From the NCBI RefSeq assembly GCF_963169125.1, contig NC_084793.1, positions 217,522,652 to 217,586,651 of the forward strand: DNA of 64,000 nt, in the 5' to 3' direction. The DNA is from Humulus lupulus (Eukaryota > Streptophyta > Magnoliopsida > Rosales > Cannabaceae). This document shows, in pieces, positions 22,629 to 34,505 of this stretch (the stretch's first letter is position 1; the number at the start of each line of letters is the position of its first letter). The notes beneath the pieces are model-generated. The model had not been told where the DNA came from. It was given only the letters and a program-made list of their open reading frames with translations, and did no database searches. Both the position numbers and the translations under genes were made by a program.

Positions 22629-22910
22629 CATAGCTACTGGCAATTCATCTTCATCATCTATCGTCTCCCAAATTTCTTCTAAGGGTGCAATCACAGTAGG
22701 ATAATCTCTAAAAATTCTAATTACTAAAATGTATTGCTCGGTTGATCTCATCATGATCTGCTTAGATTCTTGGAGGTGACCTATCTCCCTGTGGAACAAA
22801 AGTATTCTTCGAGTGATTCTTTCTAGCACTCCTACGGTGTTTCTCGATTCTCTAATTCTTTTTAAAGCCTTAATGGCTCGAATATCCTCATAAGTTAATG
22901 CTCCGTTCAT
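22629..22910 (-). pseudogene. Element A extra ORF, first half
   Basis: The likely ATG is at 22910 (MNGALTYEDIRAIKALKR). The frame is open leftwards for about 94 codons, rich in Glu, Arg, Ile and Leu in a helix-like pattern, ending ETIDDEDELPVAM at the solo LTR. It continues at 20668. Upstream, GTAAGT near 22983 and TTTCAG near 22917 (minus) look like splice signals in the leader. No homology recognised. The ORF lies between primer site (23048-23060) and gag (19946), where most gypsy elements have only leader. Confidence 0.6.
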
Positions 22911-23047
22911 TCTTAGCTGAAACATAAAGGCTAAATCGTCAGCTATACATATAAACATAATAACTATAACATAAACACTTACTTGGCGGTCAGATTTGGA
23001 GCTTTGAGTGTGTGTATTGAGGAGAATTTCATGCGAGTGAATTGTTG

Positions 23048-23060
23048 CTTTGATACCAAC
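23048..23060 (-). promoter_or_regulatory. Primer binding site of element A
   Basis: On the minus strand TTGGTATCAAAGC directly follows the 5' LTR end (23061). One mismatch to the initiator-Met type TTGGTATCAGAGC. Confidence 0.85.
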
Positions 23061-23898
23061 TGTAATGACCCAACTACTTCTAGACTTTGGACCATTAAAA
23101 CTACTTATACATAGACACTACTCTTAAGAATACATACATACGAAACACTCATAACTTTATTAAAAACTGTAAAGCAAATGTTAAAATACATAAAATTCGG
23201 GGTATGATATGGGATCCCGTAGTTTGAAAATAAAACATAACTTAAATCTTAAATAAATTCGTTACAAAATCAGGTGCGAAAAATACATAGAAAACATAAT
23301 TGAAATGACTAAAAACAAATTCTTCCTGGAATCGTTCACGCAGTCCATCGAATCCATTCTTCCTCTATACACAATCCCAAGCCGCGAAGAATCTTTACGT
23401 CGCCATAACTATTTTCCTGCACATATAAAACAATAAAGGAATGAGCCTAATGCCCAGCAAGGAAAATCTACTAATAACATAAAACATATACATATACTAT
23501 ATCATAAACATATACTATAGACATACATCACAATTCTAACCCATGTACATGGTAAACATTGGGGTTTGCTAACTAAGCAACTATAAGCCTCAAAATACAA
23601 TGAGGTTTTCTAGCTAAGCAACTATAAGCCCCAAGAACATAAAAGTGTTGGGGTTTGGTATTTAAGCAACTATAAGCCCCAAAACATATATATCATAAAA
23701 TATAAAAACATATCATAACATATTATATCATAATCATATAAGCATACAATAACTATCCTATTTTCCTTACCAATACTGGGATGTGAGAACAAGGACGAGA
23801 TTTTGGAACACTCCTAAAATCAATAATAGAAAGGTGAGTATTTCTAAAAGAAAAAGATGAAAAGAAAGGAACTAAAACCACCGAGAAGAAGAGCTTAT

Positions 23899-26058
23899 TG
23901 ATAACTCTACAAAATAGAGTTATTTTACCGCTTTTTATGTGCTAATTGTTGCTTAATTCTTGAGTTTTTAATTGATTTATTAAGTTTTAAAGTAATTTTG
24001 AATTTATTGGGTTTATTTTGATTTTATATATTTTTGTGTGTTTTTATAGTTATTTTGTTGTAAAATGTTGTAGCTAATTATTTGAATTATTGTTGTTTAG
24101 TTTGAGGTAAAAAAATGTTATATTATTGAAATTAAATGTTAAATATAAATTCAGTTATAATTAATATTTTCAAAGAATTAAAGTGATTTATTTTATAGTT
24201 GAAAATATTTTATTATGATTTATTTTATATTTATTTTGTAGGGAATTTATGACACTTTTGCTCTTGAAAAGAAGAGAAAAGAAAAGAAAAGTGGTAGTTT
24301 TGAAAGAAAAGAATGACAAAATGGTGAATTAGAAACCCAGCTCAATTCACCTGTCCACGCAGCCTCCAGCTCCCAACACACCCACAGATCCAGCCTGACT
24401 CCTCCTCATCAGCTCCTCCAGCCTGATGCACCAGCCGACTCCAGCAGCTTCACCACCTGAAGTCTTCCCTTCTCTCCAGGCCAATTCGGGTCTCCTTCCG
24501 CCTGGCCTCTGATGCACCCAGCCAGCCGAAGACTTCCTCATTCCATGCACCCATTCGGCCCAATCCAAGCCACACAGGCTTGCCTCCTTCACCATTTCCT
24601 TCATCCATCCAAACCCAACAAGCCCACTTGGCCCAATCTGCCCAATCGAGCCCAAGCACCTCAGCAGCTTCATTCCCAGCAGCTGCCTCATCCAGGCCCC
24701 AGCCATACACAAGGCCCAACTACCGCTAGCTCCCTGCACCAACCCGAGGCCCCCATTTAGCTCTGCCAAGCCCACGTCTGATGCTCCCTTCCAGCCGCAC
24801 CTGCCAATGCCTCCTGCCCAGCCGAAGTCCTTCGCCTGGGCCTGTACACCACCAGGAGCCAACACAGCCTTTGCGCAGCTGCTTTATTTTGCCTCGAGCC
24901 CATAAATTACACCTTGTCCCCTTTGTCCCCTTTGTCTAAAAATACCACATTTTCACCCCACTTTCTACACATTTTACCCAAAAATCATCATTACTCCCTA
25001 CAATTTACCCCTATTTGCCATATTATAATTAATTCAATTAATTTAAATTGATTATTTTAATACTTTTTTTTCGCTATAAATAAAGGAGTTTAGTGCTTAT
25101 TTTGGGGGAGGTTACACTACACAAGTTCTACACTTTCAAGACCTCTCTATTCTCTTCATCTTTTTCTTCTTTTTGGTCATTTTTCTATGAGTTTTTAAAG
25201 GAAAAATTTGGGGGTTCCTCCAAATTTTCCTATTTATGTTTGTAATTTCTATTCTAGTTATGAGTTTCTAATATTTTTAAGATTATTAAGGTGATGATGA
25301 AACAATATGTAACTAGATAGTGTTTATTTTGTATGTTGATTTCCCATTTTGTGCAATAAAGTTTATGGATTTTCTTCTTCAAATATTTTCTTTCATCTTA
25401 AATATCATGTATTTTTTATTGTTAGCTCATATTTACACTTTGTTCTTCATTAGTACAAAAACATAATATTCTTTGTGTAAGATGTGTCATTAAATTGTAC
25501 ACATCCAATGCTTAGAACAAAAATATTATGTTTTTCCTTATAAATAATGTTCATTGATTTATTTGATATTTCATTAGATTGCTTTACACTAAATGATTTG
25601 AAATTATAATTTTTGAAAAGTGAAGAAAAATCCTATCTTTTTAGAAGAAATTTGTGCTTAAAATTATAAATCTATTTGGAAAATGATAGTATGATTTATT
25701 TTAACTATCACTAAAACTTTAAGATCAATGTACTTATAAATATTATTTAACTTATATTTTGTGGATTCTAATACCTTAATAATCTTCTTCTACCATCTTG
25801 ATTTCTACTATTAATTTAGTTATATATATTGTCTTTAATATCTTTATTATTATCTTTTATTTTATTTTTATTGTTATAAATTTTCATCAATCTTTGGAGC
25901 TAGGTTAGAATTTATTAATTTTGATTTAAAATAGTTTTCTTTTTTATTTTAGACAACTCCTTTGGGTTCGATCTCATGCTTACACGACACTATATTTCAT
26001 GAATGATTTGTGCGCTTGCGATATAAATATTTAAAACATACCTGTTTTGGGTCCATCA
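23899..26058 (+). repeat. Solo LTR of an unrelated element in the 5' LTR of A
   Basis: 2160 bp starting TGATAACTCTACAAAATAG and ending GGGTCCATCA, flanked by CTTAT (23894-23898) and CTTAC (26059-26063), a five-base duplication with one change. The opening and ending resemble LTRs of large Athila/Tat-type gypsy elements, but no interior is present to confirm this; orientation is assumed from TG...CA and that resemblance. A C-rich segment lies at about 24335-24900. TATAAATA at 25075-25082, upstream of TTTAGTGCTTATTTT, may be its promoter. Confidence 0.8.
24335..24900. other. C-rich, GC-rich island inside the solo LTR
   Basis: About 560 bp, rich in CCAGC, CTCC and CCCA, in an otherwise AT-rich LTR. 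It produces long overlapping frames on both strands (172 codons on minus at 24865-24347; 82 and 89 codons elsewhere), a side effect of composition. No protein domain recognised. Confidence 0.6.
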
Positions 26059-27168
26059 CTTACCGAAAAGAAACTTCAAGTTCAAAGAACTTAAATGCCT
26101 AACCAAGAATGGAAAATATTGAGTTAGGATTTGAGTAGAGAAAAGCTATAAGAACTAATGAAACATACAAAAATGAACTAGGAATAGGAATACCTTTGAA
26201 TGCACTATAACCGAACTACACCTCGATATCGAAAAACACACTATTAACCTTTCTTCCCAAGTGTTTAATAAGCTTAAGATGATAAAGTTTATAACCCCAA
26301 CCTAAGTGTTTAACAATCTAAAGTATACCTAGCAGCTTGAAGGCTCTGAACTCAGCTTGAAGAATGAAAGAAATGGCTGGGTACTAGGTCTTATTTATAG
26401 AGTTCAAGAATGAAAAAATCTTTCTTTTAGCTTGAATAAAATAATGACTATTTAATAGAAAAACATTTGAATAATCGTTCAGCAGAGGCTTAAGACTCGG
26501 TCAAAAAGATTATGAGGCTTGCTAAGAGGTTATGGGTTGAATTGAGATCGGTTGCAAAATTATTCAAAAACCTTTCCCAAGAGCCGATATATTGCCCATG
26601 GTAGGCGATATATCGCCCATGATTATAATCCCGAGGCTCGTCGAAATGTTCGTGCAAAGTTACGTGTTTTTCGTATTCCCGAGTGGCGATATATCGCCCC
26701 TAGAGCTGCGATATATCGGCATACGCTGAAATATTATACACGTAATTGCACTTTTTCAGCCTAATTTGAATTGAGTAAACATCTTTGACTGAGTCCTTTA
26801 ACGATTTTAAAGCTGCTGGCAGATTCTAGGGTTTTCAAATATTACTCTTATAAAACTATTCCTCAAAAATACTTTAATTTCTCAATAAATATGAACATGA
26901 CAAGTGTCATGATCTTATTGGTTCTATCTAAACCTTATAGTATAATAAATATCATCTTCATAATCTACTATATTAATAAAACCTCATGTTATAATTAATA
27001 TTCTTAAACTATATGTTAAACTTATAAAATCTACAAGTGTTGCTACAAGTGTCCAACTAAGTCCCGACTTGAACCAAAATCCACAGTAATAAACATAATA
27101 TAACTATTACTAGCTATTACTACTACTACTACTATCTAACTAGCTAAGTAAAGTTATTGGATTCTACA

Positions 27169-28703
27169 AAAAGTCACAAATTTGACTTATACTAATTATA
27201 TTAGTTTTAAGTCCATCAACCAAAAGAACATTTTGCAACTTTGGTAGTCCTTCAGAATTTAGAGTGCCACTACCAAGTACCTTACAACACTTACCATCTC
27301 CAAATGTGACTTCCCCCTTTTTCAAAGTCTTTAAGTTAGTGAGTATGCTTTTGTTACCCGTCATATGCCTAGAAAAACCACTATAAAAAAACCAAGAGTT
27401 AGAAGCACATGTTCTAAGACAAGTAAAGGCAGCAAGACATTTAAATTTATTTTTCTTCATCCAAACTTTCTTAGGTGGAGTACTTTTCTTCAAGGACATT
27501 TGTCTCAAATTACCATGACGATTAAACTAATTTTTTTGAACAAAATACATCAAGGTAAAACATTTAGGTCGAATATGACCTTTCACTCCATAGAAATGGC
27601 AAATTGGAACAAAATGACCAGTTTTTTTATTCTTGAAATTTCTAGTCTGTTTCTCATGTGTTGTGACAGATTGAGAAGTTGAGGCCACATGAGTCTGAGT
27701 TGTTCTTGCAGAAGGATCAATCGTTGAAACAACAGGAAGATTTCTAGAAATAAAAAATGTATTTCCTTTAGGTTTAGATCCATTTGATCCTAGCCTAGAA
27801 AAATCACCTACTTTTTGACTTGCAAGCAGAACATAGATCTAGGATTAAGCATTTTGATACTTTTCATAATTTGATCAACATCATTAGACAACTGTTTGAT
27901 TTAGAATCCTTAGCAACAATATCAATTTCATATTTTTTAACAAGAGAGTCAAGTTCTTCATTTCTCTTCTTGAGAACTTTGTTATTGTTAGCCATCAAAT
28001 GATTATCTGAACACACTTTCAACCATTAATCATACATGTATTTTGTATGATTATTTCAAGGAATCCTCATCCAAATCTGATTTATTTTAATCACCATGGA
28101 AACTCTCATTTGCTGAAATAATATTATTTAACAGAAAAAAGTTCTCATTCACCTACACAAAAAGGGGTAAGCTAGAAAAAGTAGAAGTTAATGCAAGATC
28201 ATAATTTTCTTCCTCATCACTACTTTCGGAGTCCTAGTCACTCCAAGTGGCTGCCATGTCCTTCTTATTTTTCTTCAAGGTATTGGCACATTCAGATTGA
28301 ATGTGTCCAAAAAATTCACACACCCTGCATTAAATACCTTTTTTATTGGTAGATCGAAGAGGTTTGGAAAAATTATTACATTTGGAGGATTTAGACATAT
28401 TTTTCTTGTTACCAATCTTTTTCATAAACTTCTTAAATTTTTTTGATAACAAGATTATTTCATCACCATCTTCCTCATCTGAGCTTTCCATTTTCTCTTT
28501 GGAAGATTTCAAGGCAATCGATTTCTCCTTCATAACAATTGGCTTCTCTTGTTGGCGAATCTTTTGATTAAGTTCAAAAGTTTGAAGAGATCCCATCAAT
28601 TCCTCAACTTTCAAGGTGTCAAGGTTCTTTACCTCCTCAATGACTGTGATCTTGGATTGAAACCTGTTAGGAAGAGATCTAACAATTTTCCTAAAGAAAA
28701 ATA
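27169..28703 (-). pseudogene. Element G (copia) gag C-terminus and protease remnant
   Basis: Minus strand. 28703-28330 carries the gag end motif VIEEVKNLDTLKVEELMGSL, a Lys/Glu-rich linker, then the zinc knuckle CRVCEFFGHIQSEC (about 28330-28285). Frames decay through 28280-27520. 27508-27169 carries protease: FYSGFSRHMTGNKS, where the catalytic Asp of the usual DSG(C/A)S motif is Tyr, then VTFGDGKCCKVLGSG and NVLLVDGLKTNIISISQ. The motifs fit the Sire/Maximus type of copia. Cut on the left by element A and on the right by E; the N-terminal gag is at 51878-52332. Confidence 0.85.
28699..28703. repeat. Target-site duplication of element E, left copy
   Basis: AAATA, matching 51878-51882. Confidence 0.9.
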
Positions 28704-31700
28704 TGTTAGGAATTGTGCCCTTGAAGCGATTGTAGTTGACAATAGTTTTAATGAAATAAATGAATAAATTGAATTATTATATATATGTAGCTTATGTACT
28801 ATATTATTTTAAATAATATTAAGTAAATATAAGAAAATACCCAAGTTCATCTATGTGGTCTCAATCTTATATTGGTATGAGAGGATCGAGATTGAGATAA
28901 TGAACTTAAATAGTTCGCAGTAAAATAAAGTTATGGAATCTTTAGATTTATTACTATTAGTACAGTCCACTAGTATTATGAATACATGTGAGCTAGATCC
29001 AGGTTACTAGTGTACTAGGACACTTTAGTGGATGTACTTTGCATAATGAGAGTATGTAGGACTGGACCAGATGTGATTTAATAATACTTGTTTGAATACT
29101 GTTTCGTAGTATTATAAAACACATCAACTGATGATCATATACAAAATGATCTTAATCCTGAAGTTACTATGAACTCCTATATATGTCATTTGATCCTTTG
29201 ATTCATGTGTTACGGTTTGTCAAAATGATCGAGCTAAGAACTATTGTTTTGGGGACTCAATGATGTATATGGTTGGGGACATAGCTTAACAGATATGGAA
29301 TCTATACCTTCTTATAGATTGAATGATGGTTTAAATTGGGTTGGCTTTTGGAACTAAAAATGTTATTGGCGTCAAATTCATAATCAGATTATGAATTAAC
29401 CTTCACTAGTAAAGTCAACAGTACACTAGGAATCAAGATATAATTAAAAAGGGTAAATCAGTAATTTTATTCCCACTTAATTATGAATCATCAATAGAGG
29501 ATTAATTTGTATGTAATGGTTATATCAATGAACACTTTATGATTGCAATAAAGCACTTAATAAATATATGTATTTAATTCTCAAGAGTGCAGTCTCATAT
29601 TTATAGTGGAGTAATCATGAGATTAATAAATATGATTATTGTATCAAATTGTTTTGGTTAATAATCTTGTATTTATTGGAGCTTGGAATTATTGGTCCAT
29701 AGGTTTCGGGGCAGCTCTATCAACACTATTAAGGGTAAGAGTTGATACAAGGGTCAAACTCTGAATGAGCTATTTGACAGAATATTTATTTTTCGGGATA
29801 AATATGTAATTATGTGATAATTGAAGTTGCACAATTTATTATTGCATTAGTGCAATTTTTGAAATTGTGCAGAAATAAAATAAATTAATTTTAATCAATT
29901 ATTTTATTTAAATGTGAAATGATAAAGATGGATAGTCAAAATTTGTTTTGATTATTATATTTATTTAATTAATAATAAGATGATAATGGAAATTCAAATT
30001 TTGAAATTTGAAATTTAAGTTGTTATCCTTTCCTTACAAATATGATACCTTATTTGAATTTCTAATTATTAATTACTTAAAATTAAAATGCATGAAAAAT
30101 CAAATCCCATTTTTCACGAAAATGCTACACGCATAGGGCACCTTGGATTGCCATATGCATGCACCACTACTGATGGTGATCAGTTATTAGTTTTTTATTT
30201 TATTTAATTAAATAAAAAACATTTTGAAAACAGTTTTAAAAGTCTTTAATCATTTATTTTATTATTATTAAAGTTGATCAATTTATTATTATTATTATGA
30301 CAATAATGTCTATATATTCTATATGATAGAAAATAGAAAAACTTTTAACATAAAAGAAAAACTGATCATATTTTCACACAAAAAGAAAAACCTTTCTCTC
30401 TAGCCTATAATCAAGAGTCACATGTGTTGAAAATACTTTTGATTCACAAATACTGATTCTTGTTCTCTATGTGCCCACCCACATCTTAAGGTGTAGAGAA
30501 CGTCTTAGAAGATCTAGGTGTGAGTGCTATAGCAAGGATAGAAAGATTGAAATACATAAGAAGAGATTCAAGGTGTAGAGTCCAAGAACTTTACTTAGCT
30601 AAGTTAGATAGTAGTATAATAGTAATAATAGTATTATCTTTATGACTGTGGATTTTTGGTTCAGACTGGGATTTATTTGGACACTCATAGTAGTACTTGT
30701 AGATTTTCTAAGTTTAACCTATAGTTTAAGAATATTAATTTTAACCTAAGGTTTGATTAATATGACTGATATTGAGGATAATATTTATTATATTATAAGG
30801 TTTAGATAAGACCCAATAAGATAATAGCACATGTCATGTGTATATTTAATAATGATTAAATATTTTTGGGGAATAAATCTATTAAGGTTAAAATTTGAAA
30901 ACCCTAGGGTCAGTCAGCAGCTTTGAAAACGTTAGAAGGCTTAGTCAAGGCTATTTACTCAATTTAAATTAAGCTAAAAATGTGTAATTTCGTGTTTAAA
31001 TATTCAGCGTATGCCGATATATCACAACTATAGGGGGCAATATATCGCAGCACGAAGATACGAAAAACACGAAACGTTTCACGATTGCCTCGGGCATACT
31101 GGCCCAGGCGATATATCGCCTGCAGGGGGCGATATATCGCCTCTCTCAGCATATTTTGAAAGTTTTCAAAAACGTTCTCCATTCAAACCTTCAACCTCTT
31201 GATAAGTCCAACATCTTTTTGAACGAGTCTTCAGCCTCTGCTGAACGATAATTCAAATGTTTTTCACTTAAAAAGCCATTATTTTTATTCAAGTTAAATG
31301 AAGATCTCTTCATTCCTAAAATCTATAAATAGGACCTAGTACCTAGCCATTTATTCATCTATTAAGCTAAGTTCAGAGGCTGCAGGTTGCTAGGTTGGTG
31401 TGAGAGTGTAAACACTTGGGTTTGGAATTATAAGCTTGATCACTATAAGCTTACCAAACACTTGGGAAGTAAGGTTCTATTCACATTTCGGTTCAAGGTT
31501 TAGATTGGTCATAGAAGTACTCAAGGTATCCCAAACTCTAGTCCATTTCTGTATTATTTTCTTTAAATTTCTCATAGTCTTCTACTAAGTATTCTAACCT
31601 TATTCCTATTCTTGGTTAGGAAATCTAAGTTCTTGAGCACAAGGTTTTTGGTAAGTATATCTTGATAGTATAGTTCCTTCATCACTTTCATCCCTTTTCT

Positions 31701-32681
31701 TCAATATACTCACCCTGTTATAAATGGTTTTTAGGAGTGTTCCAAGGTCCCAAACCTGTTCTCATATCCCGGTAATTTTGGTAAGGAAAATAGGCTAGGA
31801 TTTATGTGTTATATGATTTTATATGTTATCTTATGAATTTGTGTTATGTAATATGCTATGTTAAGTATGCTTATAGACTTGGGCATATGACCTATACAAC
31901 TAACAAGCCCCAAATAGATTATGGGCATATTACTTGCTTAGCTAGCAAGCCCCACTAATCTAATGGGCATATGACTTGTTTAGTTTATGGGACCCCAAGT
32001 AATAATGGCCATTATAGTATGTATGTGACATAAGTGTTATGATATGTTTTATGTTTCTTTATGAAATTTATGTATATGGTTTATGTGTTAGATTTTCCTT
32101 GCTGGGCATTAGGCTCACTCCTTTTATGTTTATATGTGCAGGAAAATAGCTTTAGTGGCGGGAAAGGTTCTTGGAAGCTTGGGGAATGTGTATTGAGGCA
32201 GAATGGATTCAAAGAGCCGAGAGTTTCGATTCGAGGATGAAGTCTTTACTTATGGTTTTATGTGTATTTTTCCGCACTTATTTATGTAATCTCTTTTTAG
32301 TTACCATTATGTTATGTTTTGTTTTTAAAACAATGGGATCCCATATCCTACTTGAGATTTTATGTAAGTTTAACATTTGTTTTTACAAGTTTTAATAAAG
32401 TTATGATCTTTTCACTTGTAAGTTTTGTTAAGGAATAGGGTCCATGTGTAGTTTTCATTAATGGTCCAAAGTCTAGAGTAGTTGGGTCATTACACAAGGA
32501 TTCTTGATAGGCTACAAGAGGTAAATCATTTCGTACTATTTTTACATGTACATATTATATTGATTAACATATTGCATATTAAAGGATCCTCATATAAAGT
32601 TGTTTATATAAAATTTTTGTTGTTGTACACAATACTACCATTACTGAAATTTCTGCTACGCACTAGGAACTGTTCCTAACA
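28704..32681 (+). repeat. 5' LTR of element E with nested solo LTR
   Basis: TGTTAGGAATTGTGCCC to TTCCTAACA. The parts 28704-30573 and 32500-32681 belong to E; 30574-32499 is the inserted A-family solo LTR plus duplicated CAAGG. The same uninterrupted sequence occurs in the 3' LTR (about 51683-51720), so the insertion point is directly visible. Confidence 0.92.
30574..32494 (+). repeat. Solo LTR of the element A family, plus orientation
   Basis: 1921 bp, TGTAGAGTCC to GGGTCATTACA, flanked by CAAGG at 30569-30573 and 32495-32499. TATAAATA at 31324-31331. Palindrome cluster at 31014-31142 with two perfect GGCGATATATCGCC copies (31107-31120 and 31128-31141). Three-fold repeat with GGGCATAT...GCCCCA near 31878-32000, the counterpart of the TTGGGG...CCCCAA repeats in the other copies. 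Confidence 0.94.
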
Positions 32682-32682
32682 A

Positions 32683-32696
32683 TTGGTACTAGAGTC
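32683..32696 (+). promoter_or_regulatory. Primer binding site of element E
   Basis: TTGGTACTAGAGTC directly after the LTR; a worn version of the initiator-Met TTGGTATCAGAGTC-like site. Confidence 0.75.
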
Positions 32697-34505
32697 ATCT
32701 TTAATCCCTGCATATGTTAATTACTATGTGGGTATCATATGCATTTTTTTATATTATGTGTAATATACGAATGGATGGATGTTTTCGTATGAATTGCTTA
32801 TGTTCTTAAGGTTTTGTTTTCATGGTGTTTTTGGGTTAGGAAAAGGTTTTAAATTTTATAGATATACAAAAATTGTAAGCCATTTTGGGGCATAAGAATT
32901 TTGTAGTTTATTTTTTTTTAAATTATGGATAAAATTATGTTGTGGCTTGAGCCCCGAGCTCGAACCCCGAGGCCCGAGCCTGCACCCCGCGCCATATGTG
33001 CCTTCACCCCGTGCCCATGTGCCCCACACTGCCTATGCACCCGTGCCTATGCCAAGCCCATTGCACTGCGCCCCTGCACCGAGCCTCCCACGTGCCCCAC
33101 GTTGTGCCGCACCCTTGCCAGCCACCCATGGCCTGCCAGCCGTCACCCACCATTGACACACCCATTAGGGTGTGTGTCATGCAAACCCTAATGGATGTGT
33201 AATTCTCCATTTTGTCCATTTTAAGCCCAATATAATTAAATGTATTTTAATTATAATTTTTGAATTAATTGTGGTGAGCCCAAATTCCAATTGGGCCTAA
33301 ATAACTTGTTGGGTATTAAAACCCAAGGTTTGATTATTTTAAAGTTGTTTAAAATAATTAAAAGGTTATTTAATTCATAATGGATAATTAAAATGGTAAT
33401 GGCCCAAAGACTAAAGAGAAGGTCCAAGATCAAAGGAGTTGCTCCTCATTAGGCCTTAGTTTAATTATTTTTGTGTAATTTTTGTAAGTGTTGTAATTTT
33501 CTAGACCCAAAGTACCCAACCCACATTTATTTATTTGCTTGAACATGATTAAAATGTTTAATACTTTATCATGCATTATAACATGCCATACATATTACCC
33601 ACAAAGTACATATTAAGCATGCATTTTTTTAGAAACATGCTTAGGATTGAATATATGTTTTTGTTTAATTACTCATATAATTATTTTAGTCTTAATTAGT
33701 TAATATGGTAAAAATAATTTAAAGTTGTTTATTTTGCTATTTAATAAATTTTTTTTATTACATTAAATGGAATTTTATTTAAAAAAAAGCAAAATAAAAT
33801 CTAGGGAACGATTATTTATTTTGCATTATTGGATTAGTATTTATTAGAATATCATTTGGTAAAATTAATTTAATTAGTTTTACAACAAAATTGAAAAATA
33901 TTGATGTTGATAAATACATAATTTTTTTAAATTGTGAGTGGGAGAGAGAATTATGACAATAAGTCCCATGGTCTCCATTATTGGTTGAACACCGAGAGGC
34001 ATAGGAAGGGCCTCGTGTCGCCTCTGTTTGCAACCTCCCTATGGAAAGGCTTCCAAATATGTTTATTTTATCTCAAGGTTGACTTCTCATAAGAGAATAT
34101 GATCAGTGATGTATTTCAAGTTTGATTGACCCTAAGGCACACTCTTGAGTTAAGTGATTAATCGAAAAATAATGGGTTAAACTCCGAAGATGTATCTAGG
34201 CTTTCAATCACGATTAGTACATCTTGACCAAACTAACAGTAATTCATAAGTCAAAAGAGAAAAATGAGTTTTTAAGTTTTCACTTATGGAGTTGAGATCT
34301 TGTCTCAAAATCAATTTGCGATTAGTCTGACCTACCCTAAGACGGCCAATTAATTTTCAAATTAATCTATTGTGGGCTGGTAACTAATTTTTTATTTGTT
34401 ATTTTATGTGTTGCATTGATGCATCATGTTTACTATTCCAAATATAAAGTGATATTTATTATATGCATTAATTCATTATATTTTATTTATTTAATTTTTA
34501 GCAAT
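32697..34505 (+). other. Leader of element E with a GC-rich island
   Basis: About 1.8 kb between primer site and gag ATG. 32945-33195 is a C-rich island (short CCC/GCC runs) unlike the AT-rich remainder; it gives overlapping Pro/Cys-rich frames with no recognisable domain. 33200-34505 shows poly(A/T)-like AT-rich sequence with no supported gene. Confidence 0.6.

Larger units (their letters stand above)
1..27168 (-). mobile_element. Element A: Ty3/gypsy chromovirus, left end outside the window
   Basis: Read on the minus strand: 5' LTR (23061-27168, enlarged by a nested solo LTR), primer site next to it, an extra ORF, spacer, gag, protease, RT, RNase H, integrase with a C-terminal chromodomain-like tail, purine tract, then the start of the 3' LTR at 1298-1. 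Gag is split by element B and the extra ORF by a solo LTR. The two A LTRs differ at roughly 5% of positions in the part I compared by eye (about 300-530 against 26160-26400). The right flank is AAAAG (27169-27173) in copia element G; the matching left flank lies outside the window. Domain order and the integrase tail fit the Tekay/Del type of chromovirus. Coding parts carry frameshifts and stops, so A is defective. Confidence 0.88.
23061..27168 (-). repeat. 5' LTR of element A, enlarged by a nested solo LTR
   Basis: Minus-strand TGTAGAATCC at 27168 to GGGTCATTACA at 23061. Without the 2160-bp insert at 23899-26058 and one duplication copy, it is about 1.94 kb. It holds a three-fold TTGGGG...CCCCAA repeat at about 23560-23685, TATAAATA (minus, 26392-26399), palindromes at 26580-26722 (perfect ones at 26604-26617 and 26685-26698) and a (CTA)n-like tract at about 27100-27136. 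Its right edge abuts copia protease sequence of G. Confidence 0.9.

Noticed and set aside
22629..23060. The pair 20669-22628 and 23061-27168 read as a tiny LTR element with a 430-bp interior
   Set aside because: The left LTR has its own CATAG duplication and interrupts a frame that continues on its far side, so it is a solo LTR inside element A and not A's 3' LTR.
24347..24865. 172-codon Gly/Trp-rich frame on the minus strand
   Set aside because: By-product of the C-rich island: overlapping frames exist on both strands and the protein has no recognisable features.
32925..33219. Four overlapping Pro/Cys-rich frames in the leader of element E
   Set aside because: Composition effect; no conserved motif, and position in an untranslated leader.
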